5,762 bases of DNA from Rhodospirillales bacterium (GTDB taxonomy: Bacteria; Pseudomonadota; Alphaproteobacteria; Rhodospirillales; Casp-alpha2). How positions within the stretch are numbered: the stretch's first letter is position 1; each line of letters opens with the position of its first letter. The position numbers and the translations under genes are program-made. The notes under the pieces are model-generated. The model saw only the letters and a program-made list of their open reading frames with translations, made no database searches and was not told the DNA's origin. Location: the NCBI GenBank assembly GCA_028282185.1, contig JANQIJ010000146.1, positions 1 to 5,762 on the forward strand, read 5' to 3'. Below are positions 1 through 4,643 of this stretch, piece by piece.

Positions 1-433
1 ACGGACCCGACATAGAGCAGCAGAGCTTGCCGTTGCGGTCGGTCTCGGTGAGTTGTTTCGCGAAGAACCCGACGCCGCCCTTCTTGTGCTCGATCGCGCG
101 GGCGCGGAGCATCAGGTGCGGGAAGTCGAGGTCGAACTCGTGCGGCGGCACGTAGGGGCACTTCGTCATGAAGCACATGTCGCAGAGCGTGCAGGCGTCG
201 ACAACCGGCTTGAAATCCGCCGACGACACACTGTCCAATTCACCGCTTTCCGATTCGTCGATCAGGTCGAACAGCCGCGGGAAGCTGTCACAAAGGTTGA
301 AACAACGGCGACACCCGTGACAGATGTCGAACACCCGGCGCAGTTCTTCGTCCAGCGCCGTTTCATCGTAGAACGCCGGGTCTTCCCAGGGCACGGGATG
401 ACGGATCGGCGCTTCCAAGCTGCCTTCGCTCAT
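1..433 (-). CDS. GlpC/HdrD-like double [4Fe-4S] protein (heterodisulfide reductase-related), C-terminus cut by window edge
   Basis: I translated this reading frame by hand; it stays open to the left edge, so only the first 144 residues are visible. There are two ferredoxin-like cysteine clusters. The first is C38-x2-C41-x2-C44-x3-C48 (CHGCRRCFNLC). The second is C81-x2-C84-x2-C87-x4-C92 followed by PYVPPHE. Each should bind a [4Fe-4S] cluster. This layout fits the GlpC / heterodisulfide reductase subunit D-like family, whose members usually continue into CCG cysteine-rich domains; those would lie beyond the window. No signal peptide or membrane segment is seen, so a cytoplasmic electron carrier is likely. 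The ATG at 433 has only a poor Shine-Dalgarno (GAAAG) but sits just before the conserved region. It lies 209 nt downstream of the rubrerythrin gene on the same strand. From memory, related genomes often pair this family with a rubrerythrin and a DUF3501 gene. The electron donor or acceptor role is inferred; the exact substrate is unknown. Confidence 0.85.
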   Translation of the reverse strand, partial: MSEGSLEAPIRHPVPWEDPAFYDETALDEELRRVFDICHGCRRCFNLCDSFPRLFDLIDESESGELDSVSSADFKPVVDACTLCDMCFMTKCPYVPPHEFDLDFPHLMLRARAIEHKKGGVGFFAKQLTETDRNGKLCCSMSGP

Positions 434-524
434 ATCGTATCGCTTTCGTTCGTAATCCTAGGCGGCGCGACGGCGGTCGCATGGCACGCGGCGGAGACCC
501 AAAAAATGGGGATCGATACAAGAC

Positions 525-543
525 CGGGGGGCCGAGCCCCCCG
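525..543 (-). terminator. GC-rich hairpin, possible weak terminator or attenuator
   Basis: A perfect inverted repeat CGGGGGGC/GCCCCCCG (8 bp, 3-nt loop) lies between the rubrerythrin stop and the Fe-S gene start. On the minus-strand transcript it is followed by GGUCUUGUAU, not a true U-tract. A run of six U (501-506) comes only about 20 nt later, inside CCCAUUUUUUGGG. It could partly terminate, pause RNA polymerase or protect the upstream mRNA. Which of these is not decidable by reading. Confidence 0.4.
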
Positions 544-594
544 ATCCGTAACTGAATTGACGTGGCCAATGTACGCGGCCGCGCCAAAGCAGGT

Positions 595-634
595 GTCCCG
601 GCGATCCACCGGCGCCTTGCGGGACCGGTGGATC
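595..634 (-). repeat. Inverted repeat just after the rubrerythrin gene, with a competing stem
   Basis: A perfect 10-bp inverted repeat, GATCCACCGG (603-612) and CCGGTGGATC (625-634), has a 12-nt loop and starts only 8 nt past the rubrerythrin stop. There is no U-tract, so it is not a classical intrinsic terminator. The bases 620-625 (CGGGAC), mostly in the loop, can also pair with GTCCCG at 595-600. This gives an alternative 6-bp stem that competes with the main one. An mRNA-stabilising or attenuator-like element at the 3' end of the rubrerythrin message is possible. Confidence 0.45.
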
Positions 635-642
635 AGCGGACC

Positions 643-1059
643 CTATTCCATCGTGTCGAGGGCTTTCTGGAAGCGGCCGGCGTGGGATTTTTCGGCCTTC
701 GCCAGGGTTTCAAACCAATCGGCGATCTCTTCAAAACCTTCGTCGCGGGCCGTCTTGGCCATGCCCGGGTACATGTCGGTGTATTCGTGGGTTTCACCGG
801 CGATCGCAGCCTTCAGATTGGCGTCGGTCGAACCGATCGGTTCACCGGTCGCCGGGTCGCCGACTTCCTCCAGGAATTCCAAGTGGCCGTGCGCATGGCC
901 GGTTTCGCCCTCGGCGGTGGAGCGAAACACGGCGGCGACATCGTTGTAGCCTTCGATGTCGGCCTTCTGCGCGAAATACAGATAACGGCGATTGGCCTGG
1001 GATTCGCCGGCGAACGCGGCTTTCAGATTTTCTTCGGTCTGGCTGCCCTTGAGGCTCAT
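643..1059 (-). CDS. Rubrerythrin-family diiron protein without a rubredoxin domain
   Basis: The 138-residue protein is a stand-alone rubrerythrin four-helix bundle. The full set of predicted diiron ligands is present: E19, E52 and H55 (ExxH), E89 and E92 (ExxE), and E123 and H126 (ExxH). Rubrerythrins reduce hydrogen peroxide in the cytoplasm and help protect against oxidative stress. Classical members carry a C-terminal rubredoxin FeS4 domain as electron entry; here the protein ends at TME and contains no cysteine, so electrons must come from another protein. The start at 1059 is well supported: AAGGGAGA lies 5 nt upstream of the ATG. A sigma70-like promoter with an Irr-box-like sequence lies about 55-100 nt upstream. 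The next gene on the same strand encodes a double [4Fe-4S] protein that could be the partner (inference). The family assignment is firm; the physiological substrate is not tested. Confidence 0.95.
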   Translation of the reverse strand: MSLKGSQTEENLKAAFAGESQANRRYLYFAQKADIEGYNDVAAVFRSTAEGETGHAHGHLEFLEEVGDPATGEPIGSTDANLKAAIAGETHEYTDMYPGMAKTARDEGFEEIADWFETLAKAEKSHAGRFQKALDTME

Positions 1060-1098
1060 GGTCTTCTCCCTTGATCAATGTTGCTGTCGAGCGGATAA

Positions 1099-1108
1099 AA
1101 TTCGAATT
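1099..1108. repeat. Perfect palindrome AATTCGAATT at the likely rubrerythrin start of transcription
   Basis: This 10-bp perfect palindrome lies 5-15 nt downstream of the proposed -10, so it overlaps or closely follows the expected transcription start of the rubrerythrin gene. A dimeric repressor could bind here, but I cannot name one. In AT-rich DNA a 10-bp palindrome can also arise by chance. Confidence 0.4.
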
Positions 1109-1112
1109 GAGG

Positions 1113-1143
1113 TGTATATGTCCTGACAGCCGCTTACTGTCAA
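1113..1143 (-). promoter_or_regulatory. Sigma70-like promoter of the rubrerythrin gene
   Basis: On the minus strand a perfect -35 hexamer TTGACA (1138-1143) is followed after 17 nt by CATATA (1115-1120), or after 19 nt by TATACA (1113-1118). The -10 is therefore imperfect. The expected transcription start is near 1108, giving a leader of about 50 nt that ends in a strong ribosome binding site. The segment lies in the only AT-rich part of the irr-rubrerythrin gap, which supports a real promoter. Confidence 0.65.
1124..1142. repeat. Inverted repeat TGACAG-N7-CTGTCA overlapping the rubrerythrin -35
   Basis: Perfect 6-bp arms at 1124-1129 and 1137-1142 are separated by CCGCTTA. One arm covers most of the -35 hexamer and the other lies in the spacer, the usual place for a repressor operator. 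The binding protein is unknown. A short hairpin near the end of the irr transcript is the other reading, but no U-tract follows. Confidence 0.4.
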
Positions 1144-1144
1144 G

Positions 1145-1161
1145 TTTAGAATAATTACAAA
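1145..1161. promoter_or_regulatory. Irr-box (ICE)-like site just upstream of the rubrerythrin -35
   Basis: The sequence TTTAGAA-TAA-TTACAAA resembles the iron control element bound by Irr, an inverted repeat of roughly TTTAGAA-N3-TTCTAAA (consensus from memory). The left half-site is perfect and the right matches 5 of 7. It lies 1 nt upstream of the TTGACA hexamer, centred near -45 relative to the predicted start. Twelve of its first 13 bases are repeated in the irr promoter. Irr is known to repress or activate depending on the site; this upstream placement would allow activation, though blocking the -35 is also possible. Confidence 0.55.
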
Positions 1162-1176
1162 TTGTGGAAGAAGGTG

Positions 1177-1596
1177 TTAACCGCGCGCCCGCACATGCAC
1201 CACGACATCCACCCGATCGATCGTCTTGCCGGCTGGCGGCTCGGGCAAGGCATTGATCTGGACCTGATCGGCGGGAATATCGACCAAGTCGCCGGTGTCT
1301 TCACAGAAGAAATGATGATGCGTCAACATGTTGGTGTCGAAGTAGCTGCGACCGGCATCGACGACGATCTCGCGCAGCAGGCCGGCATCCTGAAACTGGT
1401 GCAGAGTGTTGTAGACGGTTGCCAAGGACACGCCGACACCGGCAGCGCGGGCCTCATCATGCAGCATTTCCGCCGTCAGGTGCCGATCCCCGCCCTCGAA
1501 CAATAGTTTGGCCAGGGCAAGGCGCTGGCGGGTCGGACGCAAGCCGGCGCCGCGCAGACGGTCCAGAACCTTGCTATAGGGGCGTTGTTCGTTCAT
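1177..1596 (-). CDS. irr: Irr-type iron response regulator (Fur superfamily)
   Basis: Irr is a cytoplasmic DNA-binding regulator that responds to heme and iron supply and controls heme synthesis, iron uptake and storage genes in Alphaproteobacteria. The 139-residue protein has the Fur winged-helix domain at about residues 10-80, with LRPTRQR (19-25) and the recognition helix around SLATVYNTL (57-65). The C-terminal dimerisation domain has the Irr hallmark H93-H94-H95-F-F and an LPEPP motif (117-121). The N-terminal heme regulatory motif of Bradyrhizobium Irr (a Cys-Pro pair) is absent, as in several other Irr proteins. Of the Fur zinc CxxC only C98 remains (CEDT). I chose the ATG at 1596: AGAGAAAG lies about 8 nt upstream and residues 5-25 fit the family. 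A longer frame from 1683 adds 29 residues without family features. fabI lies upstream in the same direction, 231 nt away, and irr has its own promoter. Confidence 0.93.
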   Translation of the reverse strand: MNEQRPYSKVLDRLRGAGLRPTRQRLALAKLLFEGGDRHLTAEMLHDEARAAGVGVSLATVYNTLHQFQDAGLLREIVVDAGRSYFDTNMLTHHHFFCEDTGDLVDIPADQVQINALPEPPAGKTIDRVDVVVHVRARG

Positions 1597-1727
1597 CGGC
1601 GATCTTTCTCTAGTCAACGGTGTTGCAGGGCGAAAGTGCGAACCGGCAAACTCGTCATGCCGCCCGCCGCCGAGCCCCGGCATATGGCGGTCACGTTGCG
1701 GGGGACGTCACGATTCCGCAAACGCGA

Positions 1728-1744
1728 TTTAGAATGATTATATA
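1728..1744. promoter_or_regulatory. Irr-box (ICE)-like site covering the irr -10
   Basis: TTTAGAA-TGA-TTATATA has one perfect ICE half-site and a 5-of-7 second half. It shares TTTAGAAT(A/G)ATTA with the site upstream of the rubrerythrin gene. It contains the irr -10 hexamer, so bound Irr should exclude RNA polymerase, which predicts autorepression. The consensus used is from memory. Confidence 0.55.
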
Positions 1745-1767
1745 AAGGCGGATAAGCGGGTTTCCAA
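1737..1767 (-). promoter_or_regulatory. Sigma70-like promoter of irr
   Basis: On the minus strand TTGGAA (1762-1767) is followed after 17 nt by TATATA (1739-1744), or after 19 nt by a perfect TATAAT (1737-1742). Transcription should start near 1730, giving a leader of about 130 nt before the chosen ATG. The stretch from fabI to irr has no clear intrinsic terminator, so some readthrough from the fab operon is also possible. Confidence 0.6.
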
Positions 1768-1827
1768 GAGGTATTTTCGCCCGCAGGGTCACCGACGCCC
1801 CCCCAAGCGAACGGACCGGCGCGGGCT

Positions 1828-2691
1828 TCACCCGTCCTCCGTCAGGTTTTCCGGCAAGGGCATGCCGACGATGTTGTAGCCGGAATCAACGTGATGGACC
1901 TCGCCGGTAACTCCGCCGGAAAGTTCGGACAACAAGTACAACGCCGCGCCGCCGACATCGTCGAGGCCCACCGTCCGGCCAAGCGGCGCGTGGCGCTGGT
2001 TCCATTTGTAAACATGCCGGGCACCGCCGATGGCGCTTCCCGCCAAGGTTCGCATCGGGCCAGCGGAAATTGCGTTGATCCGAATACCGCTGCGCCCCAG
2101 GTCCGACGCCAGGTAACGCACACTGGCCTCCAGCGCCGCCTTGGCGACACCCATGACATTGTAGTTGGGCATGACCCGGGCGGCGCCGGTGTAGGTCAGG
2201 GTGACCATGGCGCCCCCGTCGGTCATCATTTCAGAGGCCGCCCGGGCCAGCGCCGTGAACGAAAAACAACTGACGTCCATGGTGCGGAGGAAGTTCTCCC
2301 GCGTGGTGTTCAGATAGGCGCCCTTCAACTCGTCCTTGTCCGAATAGGCGACGGCATGGACCAGAAAGTCAAGCCGCCCCCAGGTTTCGCGGAGATGAGC
2401 GAACACCGCGTCGATGCTGGCCTGGTCCTCGACGTCGCACGGCAGGACGATCTCGGACCCAAGGTCCGCGGCCAACGGCGTTACCCGCTTGGCCAGCGCC
2501 TCGTTCTGATAGGTAAAGGCCAGATCGGCGCCGTGTCGACGCAACATCCGCGCGATGCCCCAGGCGATCGAATGATCGTTGGCCACGCCAAGAACCAAGC
2601 CGCGGCGCCCGGCCATGATGGTCGAGCCCGTGGCCGCGCCCTCTGAACTGTCCGCCGGGGGAGCGTCGGAACCGCCGTCTGCTACGGTCAT
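1828..2691 (-). CDS. fabI: Enoyl-[acyl-carrier-protein] reductase (NADH type), FabI
   Basis: FabI reduces trans-2-enoyl-ACP to acyl-ACP, the last step of each elongation cycle in type II fatty acid synthesis, in the cytoplasm. It is a divergent short-chain dehydrogenase. The nucleotide-binding segment GVANDHSIAWGIA is at 35-47, the catalytic Y177-x6-K184 lies in YNVMGVAK, and the substrate-loop motif AGPMRTLA is at 210-217. The position of E. coli Gly93 is alanine (A115, in HAVAY), as in Staphylococcus aureus FabI, so it is not by itself a sign of triclosan resistance. The ATG at 2691 gives 287 residues with a 25-residue Ala/Asp/Ser/Gly-rich extension. The ATG at 2616 would give 262 residues, the E. 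coli length, but has no visible ribosome binding site, while 2691 has GAGG at 9 nt. It lies 34 nt after fabB and should be cotranscribed with it. The function is firm; the start is less so. Confidence 0.96.
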   Translation of the reverse strand: MTVADGGSDAPPADSSEGAATGSTIMAGRRGLVLGVANDHSIAWGIARMLRRHGADLAFTYQNEALAKRVTPLAADLGSEIVLPCDVEDQASIDAVFAHLRETWGRLDFLVHAVAYSDKDELKGAYLNTTRENFLRTMDVSCFSFTALARAASEMMTDGGAMVTLTYTGAARVMPNYNVMGVAKAALEASVRYLASDLGRSGIRINAISAGPMRTLAGSAIGGARHVYKWNQRHAPLGRTVGLDDVGGAALYLLSELSGGVTGEVHHVDSGYNIVGMPLPENLTEDG

Positions 2692-2704
2692 GAGGACGTA
2701 CCTC
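2692..2704 (-). promoter_or_regulatory. Possible hairpin hiding the fabI ribosome binding site
   Basis: In the mRNA the only Shine-Dalgarno-like element before the fabI ATG at 2691, GAGG (2701-2704), can pair with CCUC (2692-2695), which touches the start codon. The loop is UACGU. The stem has only 4 bp, so it is marginal. It could lower initiation at this codon or make it depend on translation of fabB. Confidence 0.3.
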
Positions 2705-2725
2705 GCGTCTTTTGGAGCTCTGGAA

Positions 2726-3946
2726 CTAGGCCGAAAACCGCTTCATCGCCAAAGTGGCGTTGGTCCCGCCGAACCCGAAGCTGTTGGACAACACGCAATC
2801 CAACCCAGCGTCATCGATCCGTTCGGTGACAATGTTGGCATCGCCGGCATCGGGGTCAAGATTGTCCACGTTTGCCGAGGCGGCGACAAAATCGTTGTCC
2901 AACATGATCAGCGAATAAATTGCCTCGTGCACGCCGGTGGCACCCTGGGAATGGCCGGTGAGCGACTTGGTCGATGAAATCTTCGGCCGATGGGCGCCGA
3001 ACACGTCCTGGATCGCTTTGATCTCCGTCATGTCGCCGGCCGGGGTCGAGGTCCCATGGGCATTGATGTAGTCGACCGCCGTATTGCCCAGACCCTCGGT
3101 TGCCAGGCGCATGCAACGCCGCGCGCCTTCGCCCGACGGCGCCACCATGTCGACCCCATCCGACGTGGCACCATAGCCGACGATCTCGCCGTAGATCTTG
3201 GCGCCGCGCGCCTGGGCACGCTCAAGCTCTTCCAGAACGACGACGCCGGCGCCGCCGGCAATGACAAATCCGTCGCGGTCGGCATCGAACGGCCGGGACG
3301 CGCGGGTCGGGCGGTCATTGTATTTGGCTGAAAGCGCTCCCATGGCATCGAACAGGACGGTCAGCGTCCAATGGAGCTCCTCACCGCCGCCGGCGAAGAC
3401 CACATCCTGCTTCCCCCATTGGATCAGTTCCGAGCCGTTGCCGATGCAATGGGCCGAGGTCGAACAGGCGGAGGAAATGGAATAGCTGAGGCCTCGCATC
3501 TTGAAAGCCGTCGACATATTGGCCGAATTGGTCGAGCACATGGTCTTCGGCACGGCGTAGGGACCGATGCGTTTCGGCCCTTTTTCGCGGGCGATGTCGG
3601 CGGCCGCGACCTGGGCCGAAGTCGACGGCCCGCCCGAACCCATGACCAGGCCCGTGCGCTCGGACGTGACTTCCGCCTCGCTCAGCCCGGCATCGTCGAT
3701 CGCCTCGCGCATGGCGATGTAATTGTAGGCCGCGCCGTTGCCCATGAAGCGGCGCAACTTTCGGTCGATCCGATCGTCGAAATCGATCAACGGTGCGCCA
3801 TGGACGTGCGACCGGAATCCCATTTCGGCGTATTCGTCACAGAACACGATGCCGGACCGTCCGGCGCGCAAGCTGTCGGTCACCTCGGCCACGTTGTTGC
3901 CGATCGGCGACACGATGCCCATTCCGGTTACCACGACGCGTCTCAT
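2726..3946 (-). CDS. fabB: Beta-ketoacyl-ACP synthase I, FabB
   Basis: FabB condenses acyl-ACP with malonyl-ACP and is the enzyme that elongates the cis-3-decenoyl-ACP made by FabA, so it is needed for unsaturated fatty acids. The 406-residue length equals E. coli FabB. The thiolase-fold active site is complete: nucleophile C161 in SSACSTSAH, H297 in NAHGTSTPAGD, K327 in STKSLTGHS, and H332. The FabB-type segments GGGEELHW (186-193), DAMGALSAKYND (200-211) and the terminal SNSFGFGGTNATL separate it from FabF. The ATG at 3946 has AGGAG about 10 nt upstream, inside the end of fabA. The gap to the fabA stop is 7 nt, so translational coupling is likely. It is cytoplasmic, intact and unremarkable in composition. 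Confidence 0.98.
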   Translation of the reverse strand: MRRVVVTGMGIVSPIGNNVAEVTDSLRAGRSGIVFCDEYAEMGFRSHVHGAPLIDFDDRIDRKLRRFMGNGAAYNYIAMREAIDDAGLSEAEVTSERTGLVMGSGGPSTSAQVAAADIAREKGPKRIGPYAVPKTMCSTNSANMSTAFKMRGLSYSISSACSTSAHCIGNGSELIQWGKQDVVFAGGGEELHWTLTVLFDAMGALSAKYNDRPTRASRPFDADRDGFVIAGGAGVVVLEELERAQARGAKIYGEIVGYGATSDGVDMVAPSGEGARRCMRLATEGLGNTAVDYINAHGTSTPAGDMTEIKAIQDVFGAHRPKISSTKSLTGHSQGATGVHEAIYSLIMLDNDFVAASANVDNLDPDAGDANIVTERIDDAGLDCVLSNSFGFGGTNATLAMKRFSA

Positions 3947-3953
3947 GGCCGCC

Positions 3954-4472
3954 TTACTCCTGTGCCACTTCGGTGAACAAGGTTACGCGCAAATCCTCCG
4001 CTTCGTAAGCGGTTTTGCCGTCCACCGACATGACTCCGTTGGCGATGCCCAGGGTGATCTGGCGCGCCATGACCCGGCGAATATCGATTCGATAGGTTAC
4101 CAACTTGGCGTCAGGCTGGACCTGATCGGTGAACTTGACGCTGCCGACGCCGAGCGCTCGCCCGCGGCCCGGCGCGCCGGTCCAGCCCAGGTAGAAGCCC
4201 AGCAATTGCCACAATGCATCAAGCCCGAGACACCCCGGCATTACCGGGTCGCCCTGGAAGTGGCAGCCGAAGAACCACAGGTCCGGCTTGATTTCGAACT
4301 CGGCCTCGGCATAACCCTTGCCATTGGCGCCGCCGTCGCCGTGGATCGCGGGAATCCGGTCGAACATCAGCATCGGCGGCAACGGCAGCTGCGCGTTGCC
4401 CGGCCCGAACAGTTCACCCTTGGCGCAGGCGATCAGATCGTCATAGCTATAGGCGTTCTTCTTGTCGCTCAC
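3954..4472 (-). CDS. fabA: 3-hydroxydecanoyl-ACP dehydratase/isomerase, FabA
   Basis: FabA dehydrates 3-hydroxydecanoyl-ACP and isomerises trans-2- to cis-3-decenoyl-ACP, the branch point to unsaturated fatty acids. It acts in the cytoplasm as a hot-dog-fold dimer. Counting from the GTG at 4472, the active-site pair is H71 (in FFGCHF) and D85 (in GCLGLDALWQL), with the same 14-residue spacing as H70 and D84 of E. coli. The signature GDPVMPG lies between them. The open frame reaches back to another GTG at 4496 (8 more residues). I prefer 4472 because it gives 172 residues, the E. coli length, begins SDKKNAYSYDDL like family N-termini, and has a plausible ribosome binding site. Either way the start codon is GTG. 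It is first in the fabA-fabB-fabI operon and follows the pnp terminator. Confidence 0.97.
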   Translation of the reverse strand: MSDKKNAYSYDDLIACAKGELFGPGNAQLPLPPMLMFDRIPAIHGDGGANGKGYAEAEFEIKPDLWFFGCHFQGDPVMPGCLGLDALWQLLGFYLGWTGAPGRGRALGVGSVKFTDQVQPDAKLVTYRIDIRRVMARQITLGIANGVMSVDGKTAYEAEDLRVTLFTEVAQE

Positions 4473-4483
4473 GGCAGCCCCGG

Positions 4484-4492
4484 CCTTCCCTT
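4484..4492 (-). promoter_or_regulatory. Ribosome binding site favouring the fabA GTG at 4472
   Basis: The minus strand reads AAGGGAAGG here, ending 11 nt before the GTG at 4472, a slightly long but workable spacing. The alternative GTG at 4496 is preceded by GGGGAGG at only 2 nt, which is too close. This spacing argument, together with protein length, decides the start given for fabA. Confidence 0.45.
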
Positions 4493-4513
4493 GCACCGCC
4501 TCCCCGAAGCGGC

Positions 4514-4548
4514 CTGACGTGCGTCGATCCCGTTCTTCGGCGCGTCAG
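4514..4548 (-). promoter_or_regulatory. Leader hairpin at the 5' end of the fabA transcript
   Basis: CTGACG (4514-4519) and CGTCAG (4543-4548) form a perfect 6-bp stem, extended inward past one mismatch by two G-C pairs, with a 17-nt loop. If transcription starts near 4550, this is the very 5' end of the fab mRNA, where a stem can stabilise the message. It does not resemble a riboswitch class I know. Confidence 0.35.
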
Positions 4549-4556
4549 TTTGTTTC

Positions 4557-4564
4557 TTTATATA
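4557..4564 (-). promoter_or_regulatory. Candidate -10 region for the fabA-fabB-fabI operon
   Basis: The minus strand reads TATATAAA, giving TATATA or TATAAA as -10 hexamers. No good -35 lies 16-18 nt upstream (AGAACA or AACAAG), so it may need an activator. A second candidate further up is TTGCCT (4631-4636), 18 nt, then TATTGT (4607-4612). The operon must start somewhere in 4473-4688, since pnp has its own terminator. Confidence 0.4.
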
Positions 4565-4566
4565 CC

Positions 4567-4581
4567 AGGGCGTTAGGCCCT
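4567..4581. repeat. Inverted repeat AGGGC-GTTAG-GCCCT abutting the fabA -10
   Basis: Perfect 5-bp arms surround a 5-nt spacer directly upstream of the TATATAAA element, in the place of a -35 spacer. Its position suggests an operator for the fab operon. I do not recognise the regulator. Confidence 0.35.
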
Positions 4582-4593
4582 TGTTCTTTTGTT

Positions 4594-4605
4594 CGGATCG
4601 ATCCG
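4594..4605. repeat. Perfect palindrome CGGATCGATCCG in the fabA upstream region
   Basis: A 12-bp perfect palindrome lies between the two candidate fabA promoters, about 30 nt upstream of the TATATAAA element. It could be a regulator site or chance. No function can be assigned. Confidence 0.3.
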
Positions 4606-4643
4606 CACAATAGCCAGAGAATTGGGGCAAAGGCAACATTCCT

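Noticed and set aside
363..587. 74-codon minus-strand frame upstream of and overlapping the Fe-S gene
   Set aside because: It runs out of frame into the Fe-S gene, has no ribosome binding site I trust and has no recognisable features.
53..1074. Plus-strand open frames of 298 and 170 codons across the Fe-S gene, the hairpin gap and the rubrerythrin gene
   Set aside because: They cover the complement of two genes with clear family motifs and read through strong hairpins. Their predicted proteins are arginine-rich and low-information.
1597..1683. 29-residue N-terminal extension of Irr from the ATG at 1683
   Set aside because: It carries no heme regulatory motif or family similarity, while the ATG at 1596 has an AGAGAAAG site and matches usual Irr length.
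1690..1711. Near-palindrome GTCACGT...ACGTCAC in the irr leader as an operator
   Set aside because: The arms have a central mismatch and a G-rich 8-nt spacer, and they lie downstream of the promoter; I saw no reason to prefer it over chance.
1771..1827. Intrinsic terminator after fabI
   Set aside because: GCCCGC/GCGGGC arms exist, but they are about 40 nt apart and there is no U-tract on the minus strand, so I do not call a terminator.
1891..2646. Long plus-strand open frame (251 codons) opposite fabI
   Set aside because: It lies wholly antisense to a clear FabI, and its product has no recognisable domain. Such shadow frames are expected in GC-rich DNA with strong third-position bias.
3371..4517. 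Plus-strand open frames of 201 and 259 codons opposite fabB and fabA
   Set aside because: They are antisense to intact fabB and fabA, overlap each other in different frames, and lack domain features or a credible start region.
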